From assembly GCF_018736085.1 (NCBI RefSeq), contig NZ_CP076134.1, positions 3,854,501 to 3,918,500 of the forward strand: a stretch of 64,000 bases of DNA, read 5' to 3'. Of this stretch, positions 24,545 to 33,529 are shown piece by piece. The notes under the pieces were generated by a model that saw only the letters and a list, made by a program, of their open reading frames with translations, did not search any database and was not told where the DNA came from. The DNA comes from Bradyrhizobium sediminis (GTDB taxonomy: Bacteria > Pseudomonadota > Alphaproteobacteria > Rhizobiales > Xanthobacteraceae). Numbering within the stretch: the stretch's first letter is position 1; each line of letters starts with the position of its first letter. A program made the translations under genes and the position numbers.

Positions 24545-26891
24545 AAGAAGTGCGGCGAAGCCGCTGCGACATGTTGATCAGCCACATCGCCGTCGGCCGC
24601 AGGATGAAGAGATCCGCGACCAGGGCCGCGACCATCGCGAAAGCGCTGAGCCAGCCGAACAGGCGCAGCGACGGCAGATCGGAAAACACCGTCACCACCA
24701 GTCCGCAGGCCAGCACCACCGTGGTCAGGATCAGCGCAGGACCGACCAGCACGGTCGCGCGCTCGACCGCGAACGCCGGGTCGACATCCGGCGTGGTCTC
24801 GAGCCGCAGCCGGTTGAGGAAGTGAATCGTGGCGCTGAGGCCGAGGCCGAACGACACCGTCAGCGCCACCACGCTGGCGAATTGCAGCCCCTCCCCCAGA
24901 GCCCACAGCACCGTGCCGGACAGCACCACCGGAAAAATGCCGGGCAGGATGCAGGCGAACATCACGACCCACGACCGGAACGCAAGGCCGATGAAGACGG
25001 CAACCAGCACGAATTCGATGGTCAGCCCACGGTTGAGCTTGTCGATCATGTTGGCGCTGTTGCGCGCGGCGATCGCGGACAGGCCGGTGACGGCGACCTC
25101 GTAGCCCGGATGCTTCTTGCGCACGGCATCCAAGGCGCCGTCGAGCTTCTCGACCACCGGCAGGATCGCACTGGAATCGAGGTCCGGCACCCTGCCCGAG
25201 ACCACCACCGCATCCTGATCGGCCGAGATGAAGCGGCGAACCAGGTGCTCGGGAATCACGCTGACATATTCCTTCAGCGTCGCGACGTCGGAACTGCCGG
25301 CCTTCTCGGCGAGCCAGCGGCGCAGCGTTTCCAGCGACCAGACGTTGCCGACACCGGCCTGGGTTTCCACCATCGAATGAACGTCCGCGATGGTCTGCAG
25401 GGTCTCTGGCGCATACAGCGACGCGCCCTTGGGGAATTCGATCAGGACGTCGATCGGATTGGCGCCGGTCAGCTTGGCGTCGAGGCGTCCGCTGGCCGCC
25501 ACCGCCTGCTGCTTGTCCGGCACCTGATCGGCGAGCCGGTAGCGCGGCTCGAGGTTGGCATAGATCACGGCCAGACCGCCGACGAAGATCACCGCGATCA
25601 GACTGAACAGCCCGGGCCGGCCGACCATGCGCACCGCGATCCAGTAGCAGAAGGCGCGCAGCGCGTTGACGCCGGCGTCGGCCGACTGGAACTTGGCGGC
25701 AAACACCTGCTCGTTGCGGACCAGCAGCACCCCGAACACCGGCACCAGCGACAGCACCGCGAGCAGCGCGATGATCGTCGCCGCAAGGCCGGCTTCGCCG
25801 AAGGTGCGGATCAAATCCGAATCCGAGAACTGCAACGCCAGGAACGAGATTCCGGCGGTCGCGTGCGTCAGCACACAGGCCGGTCCGACCACCAGAACGG
25901 CGTTGCGGAAAGCGGAGAACCGGTCTTCACCGGCCAGCAGCCGGTCACGCGCGGCGAATGTCAGCTGCATCGAATCGGAGAAACTGATCACCATGATGAG
26001 CGGGGTCATCACGTTGAGGAACATATTGAGGCTGAAACCGGCCCAGCCGAGGATGCCGAGCGACAACAGAATGGCGAGCAGCGGCGGGAACGCCGCGACG
26101 ATCATGAACGATACCTTGCGGAAGAACAGGATCGCGATCAGGCAGCCCGCCAGGATGCCGGCGACGTTGTAGATCAGGCCGTCGCGCTCGACCGCGTTGC
26201 GGATCTCGAGCTGCATGACCGGAACGCCCGACAACTCCTTGCTGAGCCCGGTATCCGCGAGATCCTCGGCCATGACCTTGCGGATTTCGCCGACCGTGGT
26301 CTTCAGCTTGTTGTTGCCGACGATCGAAGGTTCCAGCGAGAGTACGATCAGCGCCAGCGTGCCGTCTTCCGACAACAGCTTGCCGCGGATGATCTCGTTG
26401 GTTTTGACGGTTTCGATGAACTTGTCGTAATCGGCGCCCTGCGGCAGATCGGACGGGAACAGCGCCGCGGGCAGCTTGCCCGGCGCCGGCGCCTGGCGCG
26501 CCGAGAACAGCGAGATCAGGCCGCGGGTGCCGTCGACGAGTTGCAGGTCCGTGACCAGATCGCGGATCTTTTCCAGGTTGTCGCGTTTGAGCAGGGTCTT
26601 GCCCTCGACCACGACCAGCACGTCGAATTCGGTCGAGGGGAAGCGCTTGGTGACTTCCTCGTATTGCCGGTATTCCTTGGTGTTGGAACGGAACAGCTGG
26701 CTGAGCGAATCGTCGATCTTGATGCGCTCGATGCCGAACACTGCGCCGATCACCATCGCGAACAGAATGATGCAGGACAGCACGGGCGTGCGGATGGCAA
26801 TCAGGCCGAGACGCTCCAGCCCGAAGGCGATGCTCATCGGCCGCTGCTCCGATTTCTTCGCATTCGGGTCGACAGTGTTTCTTTCGAGCAT
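24543..26891 (-). CDS. MMPL/RND family permease
   Basis: This is a 782-residue integral membrane protein of the RND/MMPL superfamily, related to HpnN but distinct. There is an N-terminal helix (RTPVLSCIILFAMVIGAVFG), a periplasmic loop, a five-helix bundle at about 225-380 (VAGILAGCLIAILFF, LSLGILGWAGFSLNMFLNVMTPLIMVISFSDSM), a second periplasmic loop, and a C-terminal bundle ending LPSLRLFGWLSAFAMVAALVADLFIL. The substrate is probably a lipid or hydrophobic compound; a role in hopanoid or lipid transport is inferred only from position. ATG 26891 has an AGG seven bases upstream; GTG 26909 is an alternative. The gene is enclosed by two direct copies of a composite repeat. Confidence 0.8.
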   Translation of the reverse strand: MLERNTVDPNAKKSEQRPMSIAFGLERLGLIAIRTPVLSCIILFAMVIGAVFGIERIKIDDSLSQLFRSNTKEYRQYEEVTKRFPSTEFDVLVVVEGKTLLKRDNLEKIRDLVTDLQLVDGTRGLISLFSARQAPAPGKLPAALFPSDLPQGADYDKFIETVKTNEIIRGKLLSEDGTLALIVLSLEPSIVGNNKLKTTVGEIRKVMAEDLADTGLSKELSGVPVMQLEIRNAVERDGLIYNVAGILAGCLIAILFFRKVSFMIVAAFPPLLAILLSLGILGWAGFSLNMFLNVMTPLIMVISFSDSMQLTFAARDRLLAGEDRFSAFRNAVLVVGPACVLTHATAGISFLALQFSDSDLIRTFGEAGLAATIIALLAVLSLVPVFGVLLVRNEQVFAAKFQSADAGVNALRAFCYWIAVRMVGRPGLFSLIAVIFVGGLAVIYANLEPRYRLADQVPDKQQAVAASGRLDAKLTGANPIDVLIEFPKGASLYAPETLQTIADVHSMVETQAGVGNVWSLETLRRWLAEKAGSSDVATLKEYVSVIPEHLVRRFISADQDAVVVSGRVPDLDSSAILPVVEKLDGALDAVRKKHPGYEVAVTGLSAIAARNSANMIDKLNRGLTIEFVLVAVFIGLAFRSWVVMFACILPGIFPVVLSGTVLWALGEGLQFASVVALTVSFGLGLSATIHFLNRLRLETTPDVDPAFAVERATVLVGPALILTTVVLACGLVVTVFSDLPSLRLFGWLSAFAMVAALVADLFILRPTAMWLINMSQRLRRTS

Positions 26892-26926
26892 GCCCTGTCC
26901 AGTTCTCACATCGGCTCAATCTGTCT

Positions 26927-27022
26927 AGAGCCCGGTTCTGATTGAATCAGAACCGGGCTCTGGTCTTTTATTTTGACGCATTTTCTTTACGCGAACCGGT
27001 GCCCACTTCGCTCGAAAACGCT
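26927..27022. repeat. Composite repeat: 17-base palindrome plus dispersed element
   Basis: The palindrome AGAGCCCGGTTCTGATT-G-AATCAGAACC... (26927-26961) is followed by a TGGTCTTTTA spacer and the element from TTGACGCATTTTCTTTACGC to GAAAACGCT (26973-27022). The layout and orientation are the same as at 24425-24544. The rest of the 328-base gap to eutC shows no gene. Confidence 0.75.
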
Positions 27023-27219
27023 ATAGCGGAAATTCGTGGGGTGCGAATGAGACTGGATCGGCCACGTCCGATCGACGCTAGCCCTTGAAAACATGCGATA
27101 AATTAGCCGCGCGAGGTGTAGCAGTTCTTGCCCGCATCTCGCAAGCTCACACAAAAAACGCCGAATCGGCGCGGATGCGGAAGATAATGTCTCTCAAGGC
27201 TTGGATTCGCCATGTCGGA

Positions 27220-27990
27220 TCAATCGGTCGCGATGCGCTGAGGTATCGGGCCGCCGCTCTCGTCCTTCAACGCGACGCCGGTTACTCCCCGCGCCAGGCC
27301 CTCGCGGACCAGCCACGCAATCCTGAACGCGGCCTCGTCGTAACCAAGCCCGGCGCCGTGGATGTTGGAAACGCAGTTGCGCTCGGCATCGGTAATGCCA
27401 GGTCGCGGCGCGAAGGTCAGATAGGCCCCGAGACTGTCGGGCGCGGACAGGCCCGGCCGCTCGCCGATCAGCACGACCACCATGCGCGCCCCGAGCATGG
27501 CGCCGATTTGATCGCCCAGGGCAACCCGCGCGCCGGAGGCGACGACGGCATGGCCGATCTCGATCCGCTCCCCGGCCAGCCGCGGCATGAGGTTGCGGAC
27601 CAGCGCGACCGCGTGCGCATTGACGGCCGCCGGCGACAGGCCATCGCCGACCACGATGGCAAGCCGGCACGGCCCGGCATTGCGGCTTGCCAGCAGTTGC
27701 CTTGAGGCCTGGTCGAGCTTTCGCCCGAGGTCCGGACGGCGGAGATAATCCGTGCGCTCGCGCGCACAGCTGGATACGGCGAGGGCCTCGAGGCCGAGGC
27801 CTTCGAGGCCCGAGATCAGGGCGGGCCCTTCAAAGGCGCCATGAACGGCGTCGCGGGCACGAGCGTGAGCAAGCGTGAACTCGAGCAAAGCCCGGGTGGG
27901 CAGGCTGGCGCCGGCCCGGCCAAGCCCGACCCGCGCGGGAGTAAGGTCCCGCAGACGCTGCAGCGAGCGGGACGGCAGCGGCGTTGTCAT
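27220..27990 (-). CDS. eutC: Ethanolamine ammonia-lyase small subunit (EutC)
   Basis: EutC and EutB form the adenosylcobalamin-dependent enzyme that cleaves ethanolamine to acetaldehyde and ammonia. The 256-residue protein has the family blocks [19 protein letters not shown], the Rossmann-like cobalamin region [16 protein letters not shown] near 112 and [21 protein letters not shown] near 170, and [18 protein letters not shown] near 205. It starts only six bases after the hpnP stop and lies two genes away from eutB, all on one strand. No eut microcompartment, reactivase (EutA) or transporter gene is nearby, so this is the short eutBC type. Confidence 0.93.
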   Translation of the reverse strand: MTTPLPSRSLQRLRDLTPARVGLGRAGASLPTRALLEFTLAHARARDAVHGAFEGPALISGLEGLGLEALAVSSCARERTDYLRRPDLGRKLDQASRQLLASRNAGPCRLAIVVGDGLSPAAVNAHAVALVRNLMPRLAGERIEIGHAVVASGARVALGDQIGAMLGARMVVVLIGERPGLSAPDSLGAYLTFAPRPGITDAERNCVSNIHGAGLGYDEAAFRIAWLVREGLARGVTGVALKDESGGPIPQRIATD

Positions 27991-27996
27991 CTCCGG

Positions 27997-29583
27997 TTAC
28001 TCGGCAGGGACCGACGCTTCGCGCAGCCGGATCGAATAATTCGACGCGTTCTGTTGACCGACTGACGCCGCGCGCGCGAACTTGATCAGGTGATGGGCGA
28101 TCATCGCCGAACCAATCAGGCCCTCGAAATCGCCGCGCCGGAGCCGGCCCAGCGCAAATTTCCAGAACACCTTCCTGTAGTCGCCGAGCACACCGACTTT
28201 CCAGAACAGATTGCGCAGCATGATCAGGCCGCGCCTGATATTGGCCCAGCTCCTCATCTCCGGGCTGACCGGTACCTTCAGCCGGTTGGCATAGGTGTAA
28301 TCGCATTGATGCTGGTAGCGCGCGAACAGCTTCTCTGGCTCATAGGCCACTTCCATGCACCGGCGCCACGAACCGACTACCTGCTCGTAAGGCAACAGGA
28401 ATTCGACATTGGAGTCGCGACTGTCATCGTCGATCAGCCGGTTTTCGCGCTCCAGCCGATCCCACAGCGGCGTCTTCGGCAGCGCCTGCAACAGATTGAT
28501 GGTCAGCAGCGGAATCCGGGATTCCTCGACGAAGGCGAGCAGCGCATCGGGGGTCTCGGGCTTGTCGGTATCGAGACCCATGATGATGCCGGAGACAACC
28601 TCGATGCCATAGGAGTTGATGGTACGGATGCCCTCCAGGATCGGGACCATCATGTTGTGGTCCTTGTGCATCGCCTTCAGCGCGTCGGGATCGGGCGTCT
28701 CGATGCCGCAAAACACGGTGACGAAGAAAGCCTCGCGCATCAGCCCGAGGATCTCCGGCCGCTTGGCGATGTTGAGCGTCGCCTCGCAGGCGAGCCGCGT
28801 GATGTAGCCGGTTTTCTTCTGCCACTCGACCAGATGCGGCAGCAGATCCAGCGCCGCCTTGCGGTTGCCAATGAAATTGTCATCGACGAAATACACCGTG
28901 TCGGTCATTCCGCATTCGCGCAACTTGTCGAGCTCGGCGATGATCTGCTGCGGCGTCTTGAGGCGCGGATTGCGGCCATAGAGACCCGGGATGTCGCAGA
29001 ATTCGCACTGATACGGACAGCCGCTCGAATACTGGATGCTGCCCAGGAAATATTTCCGGGTCTCGGCAAGCTCATAGGCCGGTATCGGAAACTCGCTCAT
29101 GTCGATGCGATCGGCGGTTTTCAGGACGACCTGCTGTTCGGGGCGCGACGGATCGCGCGCCAGCCGCGCCAGCAGCTCGTTGGTCGCATCGCCCAATTCG
29201 CCGACATGGAGATAATCGAAAGACGGATAGTAATCCGGGCAGGCGCTTACCGACGGTCCGCCGATGGCAACGGGAAGATCGAACGCGTGGGCCCGGCGGC
29301 AGATGTCGTTCATCTGCTGGCGCTGGATATGCATGCCGCTGACAAACACCGCCTCCGCCCATTCGAAGTCTTCCCGGGTGGCCGGGCGGATGTTCTCGTC
29401 GATGAAGCGGACCGGCCAATGCTCCGGAAGGTAGGCTGCGATCAGGAGCAGCCCCTGCGGCGGCATGAAGGCGCTGACGCCGTCGGTCAGCGGATAGGCG
29501 TGTTCGAACGTGCCGAAAGAAGACGTGTAGCGCGGAAAGACGCACAGGATGCGCCGAACCGTCTCGATGCCCACAGCTCTCAT
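27997..29583 (-). CDS. hpnP: HpnP, hopanoid C-2 methylase (B12-binding radical SAM)
   Basis: HpnP methylates hopanoids at C-2 using SAM and cobalamin; 2-methylhopanoids are used as biomarkers. The 528-residue protein has an N-terminal cobalamin-binding-like domain (RILCVFPRYTSSFGTFEHAY, MPPQGLLLIAAYLPEHWPVRF, GGPSVSACPDYYP). A radical-SAM domain follows, with Cys189, Cys193 and Cys196 in CPYQCEFC, then DIPGLYGRNPRLKTP. A C-terminal domain of the DUF4070 type ends it. ATG 29583 follows a strong AGAGGAAG site. It lies between eutB and eutC on the same strand, which is unexpected. The related HpnR (C-3 methylase) was considered, but overall sequence and length fit HpnP better. Confidence 0.85.
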   Translation of the reverse strand: MRAVGIETVRRILCVFPRYTSSFGTFEHAYPLTDGVSAFMPPQGLLLIAAYLPEHWPVRFIDENIRPATREDFEWAEAVFVSGMHIQRQQMNDICRRAHAFDLPVAIGGPSVSACPDYYPSFDYLHVGELGDATNELLARLARDPSRPEQQVVLKTADRIDMSEFPIPAYELAETRKYFLGSIQYSSGCPYQCEFCDIPGLYGRNPRLKTPQQIIAELDKLRECGMTDTVYFVDDNFIGNRKAALDLLPHLVEWQKKTGYITRLACEATLNIAKRPEILGLMREAFFVTVFCGIETPDPDALKAMHKDHNMMVPILEGIRTINSYGIEVVSGIIMGLDTDKPETPDALLAFVEESRIPLLTINLLQALPKTPLWDRLERENRLIDDDSRDSNVEFLLPYEQVVGSWRRCMEVAYEPEKLFARYQHQCDYTYANRLKVPVSPEMRSWANIRRGLIMLRNLFWKVGVLGDYRKVFWKFALGRLRRGDFEGLIGSAMIAHHLIKFARAASVGQQNASNYSIRLREASVPAE

Positions 29584-29741
29584 CAAACTTCCTCTGGGAA
29601 CGCTCGTAAAACCTGCCCGGCCGCCAAGTTTAACCACGCGAACAGAGGCTGGGCTACAAATTCTTCAAGATTGTGGCAGCCATTTCAAGCTGTTGATGGC
29701 CTGATGGTCGCCGGGGAACCCGGCGGCGGCGCTTCCGGCGC

Positions 29742-31124
29742 TCAGACCAGCAAGCGCGACGCAAAATCGGGCAGCGACCCCGTGTTGTCGGCCAGCCGAA
29801 AGCCGGCATCGGCAAGGCCTGCGCGGAACAGCCAGTCGTCGAATTCCGGCGCCCGCTTCAGGCCGAACAGGTCGCGGATATAGAGCGCGTCATGGAACGA
29901 GGTGGACTGGTAGTTCAGCATGACGTCGTCGGCCCCGGGCACCCCCATGATGAAGGTGACGCCGGCGGCGGCGAGCAGGGTCAGGAGATTGTCCATATCG
30001 TCCTGATCGGCCTCGGCGTGGTTGGTGTAACAGACGTCGACGCCGAGCGGCAGGCCGAGCAGCTTGCCGCAGAAATGGTCCTCCAGCCCGGCGCGGATGA
30101 TCTCCTTGCCGTCATAGAGATATTCCGGGCCGATGAAGCCGACCACGCTGTTCACCAGTAGCGGATCGAAAGCGCGGGCCACCGCGTAGGCGCGCGCCTC
30201 GCAGGTCTGCTGGTCGACGCCGCGATGGGCGTTGGCCGACAGCGCCGAGCCCTGCCCGGTTTCGAAATACATCACATTGCTGCCGACGGTTCCGCGCCGC
30301 AGCGACAGTCCCGCCTGGTGGGCCTCCCTCAAGAGCGCGAGATCGATGCCAAAACTCCGGTTCGCCGCCTCTGTGCCCGCGATCGACTGGAACACCAGAT
30401 CGACAGGCAAGCCCTGCTCCATCAATCCGAGCGTTGTCGTTACGTGGGTCAGAACGCAGCCCTGCGTGGGTATCTGCAGCCGGGCGATGATATCGTCGAG
30501 CAACCGCAGCAGCCCGCCGATCACGGCGGGATCGTCGCTGGCCGGGTTGATGCCGATACAGGCATCGCCGGATCCGAGCAGGAGGCCGTCGAGGATCGAG
30601 GCGGTGATGCCCTTGGCATCGTCGAAGGGATGATTGGGCTGCAGCCGCACGCTCATCCGTCCGCGCAGCCCGATGGTGTTGCGAAAGGCCGACGTCACCG
30701 CGCATTTCTTCGCCACCAGGATCAGGTCCTGGTTGCGCATCAGTTTCGAAACCGCCGCGGCCATCTCCGGCGTGACACCGCGCGACAATTTCCCGAGAAC
30801 GTCGGGGGTGGCCGCGTCGGAAAGCAGCCAATCGCGGAACGCGCCGACCGTCAGCGACGAGATCGCCGCAAAGGCCGCATCATCGTGGGTATCGACGATC
30901 AGGCGGGTGACTTCATCGTCCTCGTAGGGAACGACGGCCTCCTGCAGGAATTGCCTGAGGGGAACGTCTGCCAGCGCGATCCGCGCTGCGATCATCTGCT
31001 CGGCGCTGTCGGCGGCCAATCCCGCCAGGCGATCGCCGGAGCGCGGCGGCGTGGCCTTGGCCAGGAGATCGCGCAAGTCTTCGAACACATAGCTGGTGGC
31101 ATCGATGGCGTGGCGATAGACCAT
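29742..31124 (-). CDS. eutB: Ethanolamine ammonia-lyase large subunit (EutB)
   Basis: EutB holds the active site of coenzyme-B12-dependent ethanolamine ammonia-lyase. The 460-residue TIM-barrel protein shows the family segments GLRGRMSVRLQPNHPFDDAKG, DACIGINPASDD, the active-site FETGQGSALSANAHRGVDQQT near residue 290, and NSVVGFIGPEYLYDGKEIIRAGLEDHF. VDVCYTNHAEADQDDMDNL and FIMGVPGADDVMLNYQSTSFHD close the protein. It heads the eutB-hpnP-eutC run, with 158 bases to hpnP. The product acetaldehyde would need a separate dehydrogenase; none is adjacent. Confidence 0.95.
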   Translation of the reverse strand: MVYRHAIDATSYVFEDLRDLLAKATPPRSGDRLAGLAADSAEQMIAARIALADVPLRQFLQEAVVPYEDDEVTRLIVDTHDDAAFAAISSLTVGAFRDWLLSDAATPDVLGKLSRGVTPEMAAAVSKLMRNQDLILVAKKCAVTSAFRNTIGLRGRMSVRLQPNHPFDDAKGITASILDGLLLGSGDACIGINPASDDPAVIGGLLRLLDDIIARLQIPTQGCVLTHVTTTLGLMEQGLPVDLVFQSIAGTEAANRSFGIDLALLREAHQAGLSLRRGTVGSNVMYFETGQGSALSANAHRGVDQQTCEARAYAVARAFDPLLVNSVVGFIGPEYLYDGKEIIRAGLEDHFCGKLLGLPLGVDVCYTNHAEADQDDMDNLLTLLAAAGVTFIMGVPGADDVMLNYQSTSFHDALYIRDLFGLKRAPEFDDWLFRAGLADAGFRLADNTGSLPDFASRLLV

Positions 31125-31191
31125 GGCGGCTCCCGGCCATCACCGCTGAATGCGCGGGCGGCCCAGTACCAGACTATCACCTGAAGGGATT

Positions 31192-32892
31192 CTAAGCAGC
31201 CCGGACGGTGGCGAGGAATTTGACCACCTCGGCCTTGAGGCGCTTGTTTTCGTCGGAAAGCAATTGCGCCGATGCCAGCACCTGCGCCGATGCCGAACCG
31301 GTATCGCCGGCGCCGCGGTTGACGTCGGCAATGGAGGTTGCGACCTGGGTGGAGCCGATCGCCGCCTGCTGCACGTTGCGGGCGATCTCCTGGGTCGCGG
31401 CGCCCTGCTCCTCGATCGCGGCAGCGATCGCCGCGGCGATTTCGGAAACCCGGCCGATGGTGCCGCTGATCTCCTTGATGGCGACCACCGAATCCTGCGT
31501 CGCCGCCTGCATCCCGGCAATCTGGGTAGAGATCTCGCTGGTGGCCTTGGCGGTCTGCGAAGCGAGCGCCTTGACCTCCTGCGCCACCACCGCAAAGCCG
31601 CGACCGGCCTCGCCCGCGCGGGCGGCCTCGATGGTCGCGTTGAGCGCCAGGAGGTTGGTCTGCTCGGCGATCGTGGTGATCAACTGGGTGACGTCGCCGA
31701 TACGGCTCGCAGCAAGCGACAATTCGGCGATCCGCGCGTCGGTCCTTTGCGCCTGCTCGACCGCCTCGTTGGCGATCCGGTTGGAATCCGTCACCTGGCG
31801 TCCGATTTCGTTGACGGAGCTGGCCATTTCCTCGGTCGCCGACGCCACCGACTGCACGTTGGTCGAGGTCTCTTCCGAAGCCGCGGCGACCACGGTCGAG
31901 AGCTCCTGGGTTGCGGTGCTGCTCTTGGTCAGGATGACGGCGGAATTTTCCAGTTCGCTCGACGCCGAGCCAACGTTCTCAATGATATTGCCGACCGCGG
32001 TCTCGAAACGATCGGCCAGGTTATGCAGCTCGGCGCGGCGGGCCGCCGCCAGTTCGCGGGTTTTTTCTTCGCGCTCGGCGGTCTCGCGTTCGGCCTTGGC
32101 GATGGCCTGCACCTTGAATTCCTCGACCGCGCGGGCCATCTGCCCGACTTCGTCGCTGCGGTCCAGCCCCGGCAACTGGACTTCGAAATTGCCGACCGCG
32201 AGTTCGCGCATCGCCTTCGACATCGCGACCACCGGGCGGGAAATGTTCCGGCCGATGAAGAACGAAACGACGATGCCGGCGAACGCCACGACCAGAAGCA
32301 CGGCCATCAGCGTCAACTGCTGCTGCTCGAGCCGCATCCCGGCGCGGGCAATTTCGCGATCCTTGCTGTCGCTGCTGCGCGTGATCAGATCGTCGGTCAA
32401 TTTCTCGATCTCGGCGAAATTCCGCTCCGCGCCCTTGATGAACAACAGCGCCGATCCGGCATCGCCGTCGGCCATCTCGATGGCGTTCCTGGATTGCTTG
32501 AGATAGCCAGCGACGGCCGCTTTCAGTTTTTCCAGGCCATCCGATTTGACGCCGCCCTGGGTGCTTTCGACCGCCTTCAATGCCTCCGAGATCTTAGCGG
32601 CGGCACTGGAGGCTTCCTTGGCGATGGCCGTAACCTTCTTGGTATCGGTTTCATTGGCCGCGGTCGCCGCCAGCCGGTACAGCTTGGCATGCGCCATCCA
32701 GGTCGTGGTGGTGAGTTCGTTGGCCAGCTCGGATTGCCGCATCGGCCCCGAGACAAGCGCATCGACCGCGGTCTGGTTCGACCGCAGCGCCTGCAGGGCA
32801 TAGGCGCCAACGCCGATCAGGACCAGGATCAGGAACGCCGGCGCGAGCTGAACTTTCCAGGACAGCCCGATATTCTTGATCCAGCCGAGCAT
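31192..32892 (-). CDS. Methyl-accepting chemotaxis protein
   Basis: This is a 566-residue transmembrane chemoreceptor. It has an N-terminal helix (residues 13-33), a helical periplasmic domain of the four-helix-bundle type, a second helix (about 192-217, [20 protein letters not shown]), a HAMP domain, and a long coiled-coil signalling domain. The hairpin tip [20 protein letters not shown], followed by [18 protein letters not shown], is the CheA/CheW contact. No C-terminal NWETF-type CheR pentapeptide is present. A soluble Cache protein is encoded just upstream on the same strand, so the two may form a binding-protein/receptor pair. It is next to eutB, which could suggest ethanolamine sensing, but this is only positional. 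Confidence 0.9.
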   Translation of the reverse strand: MLGWIKNIGLSWKVQLAPAFLILVLIGVGAYALQALRSNQTAVDALVSGPMRQSELANELTTTTWMAHAKLYRLAATAANETDTKKVTAIAKEASSAAAKISEALKAVESTQGGVKSDGLEKLKAAVAGYLKQSRNAIEMADGDAGSALLFIKGAERNFAEIEKLTDDLITRSSDSKDREIARAGMRLEQQQLTLMAVLLVVAFAGIVVSFFIGRNISRPVVAMSKAMRELAVGNFEVQLPGLDRSDEVGQMARAVEEFKVQAIAKAERETAEREEKTRELAAARRAELHNLADRFETAVGNIIENVGSASSELENSAVILTKSSTATQELSTVVAAASEETSTNVQSVASATEEMASSVNEIGRQVTDSNRIANEAVEQAQRTDARIAELSLAASRIGDVTQLITTIAEQTNLLALNATIEAARAGEAGRGFAVVAQEVKALASQTAKATSEISTQIAGMQAATQDSVVAIKEISGTIGRVSEIAAAIAAAIEEQGAATQEIARNVQQAAIGSTQVATSIADVNRGAGDTGSASAQVLASAQLLSDENKRLKAEVVKFLATVRAA

Positions 32893-32940
32893 ATCAATCC
32901 TTCGATGCGACGATCGCCGGGCGACGCCGGTCGTTGCGTG

Positions 32941-33408
32941 TCAGAGCTTGTAGATGCCGGCACACACAGCCGTGTTGTCCACCTTCTCGCAGTACATCTG
33001 CTTCGGCTCGACCTTCTTGGTCACCGGATTGACGAACTTGTAGTCCTGCCAGAACGAGGGCTGCTTGGCGGCCATTTCGACCCGCTCCTTGACATAGAGC
33101 TTGCCGTCGACGTCCTGCGCATCGATCAGGTCCTTGCCGACGAACTTGGCGTTGGAACCGTGGGCCAGCACCTTGCCGTCGAGCTGATAGACGACGACGT
33201 ACAGATCGCGATCGATGAAGTTGGCGGCCTTGCCGGTGAATTCGGCATAGGCCTTTTCAGCACCCTGCCCTTTGATGAAGGTTACGGCTTTCTTGACCAT
33301 CGCGACGGCTTCGTCCTTGTTGGCACCATCGGCAGCCGCGGCAGCGCCCACGAAAATGAGCATGGCAGCCACGCCAGAAACGAGCGACTTGGTTGACCAA
33401 TTGTTCAC
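32941..33408 (-). CDS. Exported single-Cache-domain protein
   Basis: This 155-residue protein has a signal peptide (LVSGVAAMLIFVGAAAAADG) and a periplasmic sensor domain of the Cache type. The domain shows AVTFIKGQGAEKAYAEF, DLYVVVYQLDGKVLAHGSN and the C-terminal KKVEPKQMYCEKVDNTAVCAGIY with two cysteines. There is no membrane anchor after cleavage. GTG 33408 is chosen because GGAGAG precedes it closely. It lies 48 bases upstream of the chemoreceptor gene, so it likely presents a small ligand to that receptor, by analogy with other Cache plus receptor pairs. The ligand is unknown. Confidence 0.8.
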   Translation of the reverse strand: MNNWSTKSLVSGVAAMLIFVGAAAAADGANKDEAVAMVKKAVTFIKGQGAEKAYAEFTGKAANFIDRDLYVVVYQLDGKVLAHGSNAKFVGKDLIDAQDVDGKLYVKERVEMAAKQPSFWQDYKFVNPVTKKVEPKQMYCEKVDNTAVCAGIYKL

Positions 33409-33529
33409 GTTATCTCTCCGGATCGACTGATTTGGGACGCGGTCAAAGCACCGCACACGGAATGATTGTCACAAAAGAGCGAACCATCCGTTAAAATGCC
33501 TATCCGTATAGCAACGGGGGGCGCACCCC

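Noticed and set aside
24459..26945. Long open frame (828 codons) on the plus strand opposite the MMPL permease
   Set aside because: Low-complexity His/Gln/Arg/Asp translation typical of an antisense frame. It also runs through two repeat elements.
29584..29741. EcfG-type promoter (GGAAC-N17/18-CGTT) for hpnP, known from Rhodopseudomonas
   Set aside because: No GGAAC occurs on the minus strand of this gap; the only one, at 29596-29600, points the other way.
31150..33396. Long open frame (748 codons) on the plus strand opposite the chemoreceptor and Cache genes
   Set aside because: Antisense to a strongly conserved receptor; the translation shows no domain.
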